From contig MU839827.1 of the NCBI GenBank assembly GCA_030411725.1, positions 2,735,027 through 2,799,026 on the forward strand: 64,000 bases of DNA, given 5' to 3'. The notes under the pieces are model-generated. The model had not been told where the DNA came from. It saw only the letters and a program-made list of their open reading frames with translations, and did no database searches. This DNA is from Echria macrotheca. Its lineage: Eukaryota; Ascomycota; Sordariomycetes; Sordariales; Schizotheciaceae. The translations under genes and the position numbers were made by a program. This document shows, piece by piece, positions 22,540 through 32,900 of the stretch (position 1 is the stretch's first letter; the number at the start of each line of letters is the position of its first letter).

Positions 22540-22722
22540 CCATGGCATGATATAAAATGGGGTATTTATTATTAATTGTCTTAAAACCGTAAGATGCTGA
22601 AGGCTTCCACCCCTTATGGGGGGTAAGCGGTCCCTCTTCTAGGTGGTTATAGCACACGAGTGCCTACTATCTAGTCCTCGGTATGCATGCGCACCGAGGT
22701 CCTCTCCATGGCATGATATAAA
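22540..22722. repeat. Segment bounded by 17-bp direct repeats
   Basis: CCATGGCATGATATAAA occurs at 22540-22556 and again, perfectly, at 22706-22722 in the same orientation, 166 bp apart. Just inside the right copy lies an inverted repeat CCTCGGT / ACCGAGG (about 22676-22699). No coding content. It may be a decayed mobile fragment, but no terminal structure proves that. Confidence 0.5.
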
Positions 22723-23084
22723 TGTGGTTTTATAGAGGTCTACATAATCTTGTGGTCGGCTGGCGAGGATCAAACCCCTGGGAGAAACAGGTCTTTTTTC
22801 GTCTTATACCTGCGAGTAGTTTCTATGACACGAAGCTGTCTACAGCTTGCTTGTAGCTGTGTATACTCGGCTGATTAAAGATTCCTTGGCAGGGTAACTC
22901 TGGCTTCCATGTCTCTGTCCACTGATCTGCATGTTCTGGATAAACCACCAGATCAGACTTCAACCTAGGTATTTCAGTTCTCGTTACAGAGACGGTTCCT
23001 TCCAGGCCCTTGGTGGCAGATCACGGACAAGACAACCCACGTCAGCAATGGGCAATCACGACGATGTTTCGAAACCAAATGGGA

Positions 23085-24164
23085 TCACTTTCTCCATTTC
23101 ACAAATACCTCGTCGGTTCGGAACCGCTGCGTACACGTGCTCTCCTCCAGCGGTGTCCGAAAACCCGTCTCGTAGGCCAACAACCCAGCATGGGCGATCA
23201 TGATGCCGTTGTCGATACAGAAGCGCTCGTCAGTCGCATACACACTGCCCCCGCGCTCAGCCGCCATGGCGCCCATCATGTCCTGCAGTCGGATGTTGGA
23301 ACCAACACCGCCAACGATCAACACCTGGCTGGCGCCGACATGGGCCATGGCGCGCTCCGTAATCTCGACCAACATGGCGAACACGGTCTCCTGCAGACTG
23401 AAGCATAGATCCGCAGGCGTAAGCAGCTCTCCCTCAGGTCCCTTCTGGCCGCGCTTGACCTGCGCCGCCAACTCCTCGGCGCGCGTAAGGATGCCACTGA
23501 ACGAACAGTCCATGCCCTTGACGGCGTAGGGCAGTTCGACAAGCACACGGCCCTGCTTGGCCAGCTGCTCGATGTTGTACCCCGGCGCCGGGTCATTGCT
23601 GATCTCGAACGCACGCGCGAAGCGGTCAAGACAGTTTCCGACGGCGATGTCGAGCGCCTCCCCGAAGATGCGGTAGCGCTGCTCGGCGTAGGCGATGACC
23701 TGCGTGTTGCCGCCGCTGACGTACAGCACGACGGGATTCTCAGCGCCCGTGATGGCGCGGCCCATCTCGATGTGGCCGACGCAGTGGTTGACGCCGACGA
23801 GCTCCTTGCCCCAGAGCAGCGCGAGCGTGCGGGCGGCCACGGCGACCGAGGTTAGGGGCCCGCCCATCCCAGGCCCGCGCGTGTAGCAGATGCAGTCGAT
23901 GTCGGCGATGCGTACGCCGGCATCTGATAGAGCCTGCTTGGCGACACGGACGAAGAAGGCGCGGTGGTGGCGGGCCGTGTCTTTGGGCAGGAAGCCGGTG
24001 CCGGGCGGCGAGACGAACGTGTGCCGCACGTTGGAGAGCACCGTCGCCGCCCCGGTCTCGACGTCATGGGCTATCACGCCGATTCCGAGCTTGTTGGCTG
24101 ACCCCTCGCATCCCAGTGCGATGCGCCGCTTCTTCTTGCCGGTCGTGGCTGTGTCGTTGGCCAT
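23085..24164 (-). CDS. KAE1: Kae1, catalytic subunit of KEOPS (359 aa)
   Basis: Transfers the threonylcarbamoyl group to A37 of ANN-decoding tRNAs (t6A) in the cytosol. It is a single exon of the usual cytosolic Kae1 length. ASKHA-fold motifs are present: GCEGSANKLG at the N-terminus, TRGPGMGGPL, the metal-binding histidines in NHCVGHIEMGR, VSGGNTQVIAY, GEALDIAVGNCLDR, SFSGIL and the metal-ligand aspartate region FCIDNGIMIAHAG. No mitochondrial presequence is seen, which separates it from Qri7. The lysine/arginine run after the start (KKKRR) is slightly extended. The only ATG near the upstream stop sets the start. Confidence 0.96.
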   Translation of the reverse strand: MANDTATTGKKKRRIALGCEGSANKLGIGVIAHDVETGAATVLSNVRHTFVSPPGTGFLPKDTARHHRAFFVRVAKQALSDAGVRIADIDCICYTRGPGMGGPLTSVAVAARTLALLWGKELVGVNHCVGHIEMGRAITGAENPVVLYVSGGNTQVIAYAEQRYRIFGEALDIAVGNCLDRFARAFEISNDPAPGYNIEQLAKQGRVLVELPYAVKGMDCSFSGILTRAEELAAQVKRGQKGPEGELLTPADLCFSLQETVFAMLVEITERAMAHVGASQVLIVGGVGSNIRLQDMMGAMAAERGGSVYATDERFCIDNGIMIAHAGLLAYETGFRTPLEESTCTQRFRTDEVFVKWRK

Positions 24165-25033
24165 ACTTTTTTTTCTTCGATCCCAAGCGTGGTTTTGACA
24201 ATGTGATGTGGTTCAAGGCGAGGTTGCTAGAAGTCTACCGGCGCCCCACCACCGGCCGGCAGTACTATCAACGCTCGAGTTGGAATCAGACCTAGGTCTA
24301 AATGGGAGATTTGTTTTGCTTGGAAATTTCGATGAAGGCCGATTGTTTCGAGAATAAAATCGTCTGGTCACCTTTCGGACAAATATGTAAAGAAACGTCG
24401 AAAGAAAGGCTTCTCTCAGAGGGGTCACGGTAAAGTGCATCCTCATAGGCAAGCAAGCAAGGTACCTATCGAAAAGCCCCTCCATGTTTGGTCCGTGCAC
24501 TAGCAGCACGCCAATCTGCAGGGCTGTCCCGCCTCAGCCCGCACCGCAGCTTGACCCACCTACCAGCGCACCCACCGAGTATCTCTTTCATTCTATTTCC
24601 TCCTCGTGCTTCGGCGCTGACCAAACAACACCAACATTCTGTGCCCCGAAGGCCGAACATTGCTCGCCGGTTTCCAGTCTGCCTGGCCCTCTCTTTTTAC
24701 CTCTTTAATAACCTGCCCAATCCCTTCTCCTCGAGCCGCCGAAACACAATGACGCAGAAACCCAGATTCTGCCGGATGAAGAGGATTCTGGCCGTGTCCC
24801 TCGGAGGATGACCGCCGAGCCAACCACCACTCTGAGACGCAACCCGCTTTGGACGTCAGCTACCCCTAAAGACAACTGTCCATGTAAGTTCCATGATCAA
24901 AATTATCTTTCCCCTTAGCGCCTCACCGCTTCAGCGCCTCGCGCCTTTGGAGAGACGTTCTGAAACCCCGGCCGCGCGGGCGCTTACCCTCCCTCCCTCG
25001 CCCTGGCTCCGGAGCTGAGCTGACGGACACGCA
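24165..25033. other. Upstream region of Kae1
   Basis: 869 bp. It holds the Kae1 promoter and leader. There is a good GTAAGT donor-like site at 24883 and a CTGAC/ACGCAG acceptor-like site ending at 25033, but no convincing first exon joins them. Confidence 0.4.
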
Positions 25034-25830
25034 GTCGCTTCCACGTAGAGAACTATGAGATATATACCGCTTCCGGGTCCGCCGGCGGTTACCAGCACCA
25101 ACTTTCTCTTCCCGCCTCGGAGCTTCTGGGCAGCATTTTTCGCCGTACCCGCCCGCCGGCCGGAGCTCGTCAGCCCTCGCGGAGATTCTCTCGCGGATCA
25201 CCCCGTGTGACCGCTATGAGTTTTAAGGCGAGGATATCCCGCTTCAAGGCGCCCTTTACCATCTCCGATGACGAGGCATATTTTTCCCTACCCACTCTTC
25301 CCTTCAAGCTACCGTCGCCCTCGCCGAGGGAGTCACCAACGAACCCGGCGGGGTGAGAAAAAAACAAGCGAGGCGTTGGGCGAGGGCTTGTACGACCACA
25401 GAATCAAGATCGCCACGTCTACGTGGGACACCTTCGCTCTTCGAACCTTGGATCGGCAAGCTTCACATGCGGTATGGAGTATCCACAAGGTCACAAATTT
25501 TAGGGCCGCATTAGCCATATCTTCCGCGGTGGAAGGGGATGTCTTGTCGGCCGCGCTCAGGTTACTCACCTCATGCCGTGAGCCCTTACACCTCCACGGC
25601 GGCCGCGCTTGTCTTTTTCGGACAGCAGGCCCAAGCCCCGGATTTCACTTCACGTCAACGCCAACCTTGACCGAGAGCCGGAAATGCGTCAGACGCACAT
25701 CCGCGTTTCGCAAGCAGGCCGGATATTCAGGGACACTGCGCGCAGGCTAGTCGAGCCGATGGTTGGAAGCCGCTTGAATAGGACTCTCCTGCCTGGTTTA
25801 GACCAAAACCTTAGCGGCTGGCGACGCTAG
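25034..25830 (+). CDS. Doubtful lineage-specific gene or gene relic
   Basis: Not recognised. One frame is open from 25034, right after a textbook acceptor (CTGACGGACACGCAG), to 25353, with an internal ATG at 25216 (MSFKARISRFKAPFTISDDE). A self-consistent spliced model from that ATG uses exons 25216-25352, 25402-25560 and 25626-25830, giving 166 aa ending LDQNLSGWRR. The second intron has a strong pyrimidine tract but a weak GTTACT donor. A competing frame from ATG 25055 encodes a 51-residue peptide (MRYIPLPGPPAVTSTNFLFP...). Neither shows a domain. The C-terminal part is basic. It could be a real orphan gene, a decayed gene with a frameshift, or chance in G/C-rich DNA. Confidence 0.25.
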
Positions 25831-26185
25831 GCCGGAATCCCCGCCACAAGAAGCCTTCCCTCAGCTGATCCAAGATTGGGTCTCAACACATGGCAACCAC
25901 GGCACACACGCAAGTCCGCCTGCAAGCAGCTTGGCTTACTTTTTACTTTAATTGTTCGGAGTTGATGCTTCTCGCGACCTTCACGGCCGAACTCAGCACC
26001 GCTTCGTCCTCGTCTCGACGCCTCTTCGCTATTATACAAATATCCCAACAACCCCAACGCCTCGCCGAGCAAAGCCGCCTTCTCCGAAAATCGCTAAATG
26101 CATCATGCTGAGGAGGGTATAACAACGAAGCCTGTATGCTTCATCTCTGGCTGCCCATCCCTCCACCTGGGCGAACCATGCCGTT
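25831..26185. other. 3' flank of Epl1, no gene
   Basis: 355 bp, moderately A/T-rich near 25940-26050. Nothing else is seen. Confidence 0.5.
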
Positions 26186-28036
26186 CTATGGTACCGGTTG
26201 TCCTTGTGATACCGGGCGCGTCAATGCTGGTTGCGGCCGCGCCATATTTGGTGGTAGCACTCCCTGAGCAGGCTGTCGACCACCTGTCGCCCGAGTCATC
26301 CAAGGCGGCAAGGGAACGGACGCTCGGAATTTCAGTGCCAGGGTATCGAATGGATCCACATCATACATGGGGGTATCCTCTTCATCATCGGATGACTGAT
26401 CATACTTCCACCGGTCAGAATACTCGGCACTGACCTCCCTGGGAGGGCTCGCCAGTCCACGACGGTCGATCCACAGGCGATTGAGCCGGCCGACACGACG
26501 TCGATATGCAGGCGGATTATCCATCGCCTTCTCGTCGGGCGATACACCGCGGAATTTGAATACAGGCCGAGGGTTCTGTGGCTTATCAAGATCCATGGGG
26601 GTGGGCTCTTCTAAAGATGCTGATGATGCTGATGCGGGTGGCGTCATCAAGTATTGAGTCTTAGCCGGCCTGAAGCTCGGCGCAGGTTGCGGTCCATGGA
26701 GTCCATGAACGGGAGGTAGCGGACCCTGGGTGAGGTCCACATGGTTTCTGTTCCACTCGTGGTGGTTCTGTACCTTCTTCTCGATATCGGCACGCAGCTC
26801 GTTCGCTTTCTCGGCAAGCCGGTCCTCCAACCGCACAAGATCCGCGTCCGAAGGTCGCCCATCCGCACGAACGGGCAAGCGCATCGCAAGAGGCGGCGGT
26901 GGTCGCTGAACAGATGAGGAATCGGGGACTTTCCTTTTCTGGGGCTGCTACAGATTGTCAGCACTAAGGACCAGAGATGATGGGCTGAGGGGCTGACCTT
27001 TACATTTATGAGGTCCTCGTCATCCGTCTTGATGCCCAAGCGGATCTTGTGCTCCTTAAGCTGAGCCCTTTGCTCGAAGATGGCCTGATCGGCCTTGAGC
27101 ATTTCAAGCTTCATCAGCTCTCGGCCGTGGGCGAGCAGGACGATCTGGCGGCCCTCCTCGAGCTCCTTGCGGAGCCTTTTGAGTTTATCGGCGCTCTGAA
27201 CATCTCGGGCCCTCGTTTTGCGAGTCTGCCGGACCTCACGGCGCCGGAAGCAGACATAGGGGTCCATGTCATCCTTCTCCTGGTGCATCTCGAACTTGAG
27301 CGTGGGGTGAAGCGGCATGTTGCCCATGGCCTGCCGCCGCTCCTTCCAGTGTTCGTAGATGTCTTTGGCATGAGGCATGACTTTGGACCGGTCGAGCTGG
27401 TGGAGTCCTTGGAGCATCTCATCATAGGGCACTATGGTTTGATCTACCGAGGCGAAGGGCGTTTTGATGTAGGCAGTGTCTTCAAACACCTCCATGATCT
27501 TTTCGAAGTCATCTTCCGAAAGAGTCGCCGGTGGCGCAAGCTTTTGGTTGTATGCCTTTAAAAAGACCTCATCCTCCTCGGTCATATCATACATGCACCC
27601 GATGCATTCCTCTACTGTTTGAGAGAAGCGAATGTAAGTACGTGGTTCCGAGGGACGCTGACTGTAGAGCTCGTCATAGTTGAGTGTGCTCTCCTCTGGA
27701 GGAGGGACGGGGATCTCTTTGTCCACAGCGACGCCCGCCCCCTGGAGGACTTCTTGAAGATGGTACTCCTGTTGAGGTGAGTTAGCATGAGTCGGGGTGC
27801 TGGGGCACGTGCATCGGGAGATATTGGGATATGTCACGTGACTTGCACGTGCTGTCTCCGGTCGCGATCAATCGCGCATCAAAACATACCTTTTCCTCGA
27901 CCGACTCAACACCGGTCGCGATTTGGCTCTCAGTGGTGAGTGATTCATATTCGGTCGGGTCAACCTGGTCCTCCCGGAGGATGGGAAGAGGGGTTTTGAC
28001 ACCGAGTTTTTTGTAGCGGACCTTCCGTGTGGCCAT
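26186..28036 (-). CDS. EPL1: Enhancer of polycomb-like protein Epl1 (559 aa)
   Basis: Scaffold of the NuA4/Piccolo histone H4/H2A acetyltransferase. Exons 27890-28036, 26998-27768 and 26186-26947 give 560 codons including stop. The EPcA region starts at the N-terminus (RYKKLGVKTPLPILREDQ) and continues through EYHLQEVLQGAGVAVDKEIP and the YNQKLAPPATLSEDDFEKIM stretch. The nucleosome-contacting basic part (FRRREVRQTRKTRARDVQSA) and a long KLKRLRKELEEGRQIVLL helix follow. The rest is Pro-rich and conserved among fungal Epl1 (WNRNHVDLTQGPLPP, RRRVGRLNRLWIDRRG). Intron 1 carries three CACGTG boxes. It is divergent from calcineurin B, 1.1 kb away. Confidence 0.95.
27805..27852. promoter_or_regulatory. 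Three CACGTG E-boxes inside Epl1 intron 1
   Basis: GCACGTGC at 27805-27812, GTCACGTGAC at 27833-27842 and GCACGTGC at 27845-27852, all within the 121-bp first intron. GTCACGTGAC is the classic Cbf1-type bHLH palindrome. Three copies in 48 bp is far more than expected by chance, but function is inferred. Confidence 0.45.
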
Positions 28037-29128
28037 GGCTGGTGCGGGTGGGGAGTTTTGGCGCAAAGCCGGCGGAAATTCCGCTTCAATTTTTTTTTAT
28101 ATCATTCAGCAGACCATGCGAAAGCGAGTGCTCGATTTTTTTGATGGAAAACGGGCGTCGTGGTCGATATTTTGATGCCTCTTGTCGGGTCGGTGATGGG
28201 ATGTCGTTACGTGTCGAAGCGGGTCGAAAGACTTTGCTTGGTAGGCGGTTTCCTGTTTGTTGCCTTGGGAGGGGAGGCAGCCCCACTGCGCCTGTAAAAT
28301 TGGCTCAGATTGGGCTCCTGGGGGGCGTGAGGGGCTGCAGGCAATAACCCGAACCCTGGGAATTTGAAGCGAAACGCCACAGATTTGCACGACTTTCGAT
28401 GCACCGGCGCTCGACGATGATTAATTATTGAGACGATTTGCCGCGGACTGAATACTGGTACTCGGATGCGAAACTTTTGGGAGTTCAAAATTTGACCATG
28501 GCGTCTTCCGCAAACGACTTTCCCGCGACGTTTTGGTGATTTGCCACTGCCAACCCCGGAGAAGTGTGGCGCGTGACACCTACCCCTGTGGCTGGTGGTC
28601 TCCAAAACACCCCGCCATCCCGCAATCGCAACGAGGGGAAGGGGGGGCAAACAGCAGCCAGCCAGCCTTGCCTTACCTGACAAGCTGACGGACGGCGGCA
28701 CAACTTTAAACCTCGTCCGTAGTTTCTATCTAACCACCACTACCACCTGCCATACATATACATATACCGGAACCACGCGCACGCGCACGCGCCGAACCGC
28801 CCGATCACGAAAGTATTTTAGCGTTCCCCTTCCTCGGTTCCGTCCCCGACCCGAACTCAGCTCGACTGTTTGCGCGCAGACCACTCGCAACCGTCAAGAC
28901 ACCGCGCGCCGGCGGTTGTGGTGTCTCTCTTCTTCCTCTTTTTTACTCTACGACCTATTCGAATCGCTTCCCTTCGGCCGGTCGATTGCATCCCCCCAAA
29001 GAGTATACCATACCGATCGTTATCGCCTATAGAGGATTTGATTTGCATACATACATACAAACTATTTTCGCCAATTTTCTTTTCGCGCGGGTTTACACGA
29101 AGGTCTTGCGCCCTTCGTCTTTTTCAAC
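28037..29128. other. Divergent promoter, Epl1 / calcineurin B
   Basis: 1092 bp. The 400 bp before the calcineurin B ATG are strongly pyrimidine-rich with short ACGCGC and ATACAT runs, like a long 5' leader. No coding frame is convincing. Confidence 0.5.
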
Positions 29129-29930
29129 ATGGGGACCAGCCAGAGTATAATTGAGAATATAGTTCAGGGGTCGAACTGTAAGGATCCCCAACAACAACAA
29201 TAAGGAGGAGGAGGAGAGAAGAAAAGAGAAAGAAAAGGCTGACATGTTGTGTGTTTTGGTGGGAATTAGTTGATAGGGAGGAGGTAGACCGTCTGCGGAA
29301 GCGGTTCATGAAACTTGACAAGGTTCGTTTATTTTTCCTCGTGTTTTAACATGATGAAAAGCTAACCCATGTGATTTTCCACAACAGGACAACTCGGGGA
29401 CTATCGAGCGCGAAGAGTTTCTCAGCCTGCCGCAAATATCGTCGAATCCGCTGGCGACCCGGTATGTGTTGTGTCCACCCCCTCCCTCCATTACCAATAT
29501 TAACGACGCAAAAAAAGAATGATCGCGATCTTCGACGAAGACGGCGGTGGCGACGTCGACTTCCAGGAATTCGTCTCGGGTCTCTCGGCCTTCTCGAGCA
29601 AGGGCAACAAGGAACAAAAGCTCCAGTTCGCCTTCAAGGTGTACGACATTGACCGCGACGGCTTCATCAGCAACGGCGAGCTGTTCATCGTGCTCAAGAT
29701 GATGGTCGGCAACAACCTCAAGGACCAGCAACTGCAGCAGATCGTTGACAAGACCATCATGGAGGCGGACCTCGACAAGGACGGCAAGATTTCGTTTGAG
29801 GAGTTCACCAAGATGGTGGAGAATACCGACGTGAGCATGAGTATGACTCTGGGTATGTTTTTTTCTTTCTATTCCTCTTGACGAGGTAAAACAATTGCTG
29901 ACATGAGTGTGTGTATCAGATCATTTCTGA
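29129..29930 (+). CDS. CNB1: Calcineurin regulatory subunit B (173 aa)
   Basis: EF-hand subunit of the Ca2+/calmodulin-dependent phosphatase calcineurin. Exons 29129-29177, 29270-29322, 29388-29461, 29518-29852 and 29920-29930 give 174 codons including stop. MGTSQS provides the N-myristoylation glycine. Four EF-hands are seen with loops DKDNSGTIE, DEDGGGDVD, DIDRDGFIS and DLDKDGKIS. The terminal exon is only 11 nt and yields the conserved ending TLDHF. Together with calmodulin at the left end, the window carries two parts of the same Ca2+ pathway, about 27 kb apart; I see no sign of co-regulation. Confidence 0.96.
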
Positions 29931-32900
29931 GGTTGAGAGAGAGAGAGAGAAGAGGAAGGGAGGAAAAGTCTTAGTTTAATGAAAGATGCTCAGAGAGATA
30001 CCTCAGAGATACCATGATATGAATTGTCAGATGCAATCGAGGAATACAGCCAAATGATGATGATTTCGTTTTGTTCTTCTTGTTCTTCTTTCGTTCCATT
30101 ATTCCGTCTTGATACCGGCCATCGATTGTTCACAATGTCTGTCTGATACGACCGAGTACCGAGCTCGAACATACACTCGTAGGTAACTATCTAAGGGTGG
30201 TTCAACTGAACCACACACGGCCGCAGGCACGGATCAGAATCAGCACCACTACTACCAGCAGATAACTGTGAGGAGGATTTGAGGAACCTTCCCAGGCAGT
30301 AAGTAAGTCGCCAGTATGATTCTGGCGGGCGCAGGGCCAGAACTAAATGTCACTCACCGTCTTATTAGGACCCTTTCTTTATCATCTGTAGCAGCGAAAC
30401 CTGAATGAAGCTATCCACGTCAGGTTCGTGCTTAGATGGATATCCCAGTAACCTGGCTCATGCCTCAGACGACTGACTGACCTGATCTTCTAGACTATCA
30501 GAGTATATGGAATAGACGCCCATCTCTGAGCTCAGTTTCCCACAATGACAACTCTCTTGTAGTTGGGGGGAGGGGGGGTTCAGCAGATGTTAAAACAGAG
30601 TGTTAGGGGTCCAACATAGCCAGCGCTTTAAGTAGGTAGCTCGTAAGTGTGATTTGGGAAAGTGTGCCAAATTTTCCGCCAACTCCCAACAAGGTAGGGA
30701 TTACTAGTCATAGAAGTGTACAATTCTGCTACATAAATACAGGCGGCGTCAATGCTTGAAGCCAAAAGGTGGCCGGTCTTTGATATTTGCCCTCCCTGGT
30801 ACTAACTAGTGCCGTCCATACCTCGAGCGATATTACCTGCTGTGTGTGGTGTATGGGGCCCTCACACACATATGAGAGATGTCATGAGGGAAATATCAAT
30901 CATTCTCGATTGCCTTCCAACGCCATAGACGTCCCAAGATCCGGCATATTCTCTATCTCCGGCGGCTGGCTGTCCTGCACCCCCCTGAGCTTCCTTGAGA
31001 AAGACTCACCTCTCTACTCAGTCCCATTGGTCAGAACACACCGTCCAAGCATCACACCTGCCCCGTTCTGCTGTCGGTTGCGCTATATCGGAAGGAATTA
31101 CCAGATACAGACCCAGCCGTGCCCTGCCGCGCTCTGTCCGCGTATTCTTGCCCGTCCTGCTAGTCCGACGGCCGGACAAGCCTCACCACCGCGGTCCCAG
31201 TTCCGTATATCGGCCAAAATAGGAGGGCCCGGCCACACCTCGACTTCCCAGCCGATTCCGGTCGAGGGGGTAGGTGGGAGGGGTGTGAGGGAAAAACTTC
31301 GATCGCGGGAACGGCACAGCTTCATGGCCATCGCGCTCCGATCCTAATCTTGGGGCGCGGGACGGTCCTGTCCGTGGGCAAGGGGCCCATCATCTTGATG
31401 GGACAGGGAAAAGGTGGGAGAGGAGAGCAGGCCGGGCAAAAAGGGGTGGGGGTTGAGAGGATACGACGGCCTCTGCAAGGCAGGATTTGAAGTGACAGGA
31501 CGTTGACAAGGGTAGAACGCTGTGGGAGGTATACTAGATGTACCTCCAGGCATCAGGATGGACACCTGAAGAAGCGAATGAGATGTCGAGATGGCCCCGA
31601 CGTCTGTGGGTGGGAAGCAGCTGGGGGCTATTATGGGAAATGCAGAGAGACATGGAGGTTTGTGAATTCCAGTTAACCTACGATGGTCTTGAACACCGAT
31701 ATTTGGGGGCCATAGCAATGAGAAAGGCTATTGGGTAGACAAAATCGATCTGGTTGGGGGTCCCCCCCCTTTCTTGTCGCGGAAGCTGCACCATAGACGT
31801 GCACAAGATGGTGAGCAACGGTGAGCTAACCACCCTCGAGCAAATCTTGCGGACATACGGATCTTGAAATTACTCGCCGGTTACGATTAGGGTTCCTGCC
31901 GACCTTGCTACCCTGTCTCGGCCGTGCCCGGCGCTTGTGCGGCTGTGGCTCCGGGGTCTTCGAGGGAGGGCTGGCCAGCAAAGGTGCTGGTTGATGTTGC
32001 ACGGCCAAGTCCCCGCATACCGGCGGCTATGAACGAGCCTCACACGATCGATCCCCGTGGAAACCGGCCACGGGAAGCCAGCTCAGCCTTCTCCAAAAAG
32101 GGACGGCGAGTGCGGTGATGAAAGCAGGCGAGGGTATATCTTGACGAGCAGGCTGTGAGAAAGTGATGTGTCAGTTGCAGCAGATCCCCCGCTTGCTTTT
32201 TACCTTTCCGGGAAGGGGTAGGGGTGTTTCCAACGCCCATTTGACGATCCATGGTTCTGGATCTGGCCGGCGCAAGCCACTCCGAGGATCTGTGGGTCGA
32301 AAGGGAGGGCGGAATCGTCCGCTGTTTGGCCGTTGCGAATGCCCTCCCATGCCTCGTGCCCTCGTGCCCCCTGCCATGTTGACTTTATCATTTATTTTTT
32401 CTTTCCTTTATCCGTACGTGACCGGTAGTAGGTGACGGGAGCCCACCGCGGCTGCTCGCCGGTGTCATCGTCGGATGGTGTGCTGGCGTCGGGTGACGGC
32501 AAGGTGTCAAGTCGAGCAGAAGGGCTTTCTCTCTGGGCACCCGCCTGCAGTCATCCGCCCTGCAACCCCAAGCAAGCCCCGCAGTCACAAAGGGACCTGT
32601 CTGGCCTGTATCTCGCCGTCGCCATTCGGGCTGGGGGAGGGGGGCAGTTTGCAGCCTTGTTGTCTTGTTGGGGCTTCCACCCACCGTCTTGATTCTGCTG
32701 GATCGAGAGACGTCGTCGGCGTGATTCACCTCAGCTTCGCATGGCTGATTCTGTGCCGATCATCAACCGATGGGGAAAAGGGGTGTCTGCCCGGCGCGGC
32801 GGGATTAGGAATTGCAAAACCGGGGAGCGAATGCACACAGTGCACATCACAGTCGTGGGGAGATGGGGTGACGGGGCGGGCGGAAGGCGTAACGAAGCTG

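Larger units (their letters stand above)
21513..23084. other. Convergent intergenic region, partly A/T-rich
   Basis: 1572 bp between the stops of AMPK beta (+) and Kae1 (-). It includes a (GGA)n tract at about 22161-22180, a 17-bp direct repeat at 22540 and 22706, and a small hairpin at about 22679. It is more A/T-rich than the rest of the window. No gene. Confidence 0.6.

Noticed and set aside
30054..30146. ATGATGA followed by CTGA in the calcineurin B 3' flank, a possible C/D snoRNA
   Set aside because: No terminal stem, no D'/C' pair and no guide to a conserved rRNA segment.
30787..31347. 186-codon plus-strand frame in the gene desert
   Set aside because: It has Cys/Pro-rich patches but no recognisable spacing pattern or codon bias; left as non-coding.
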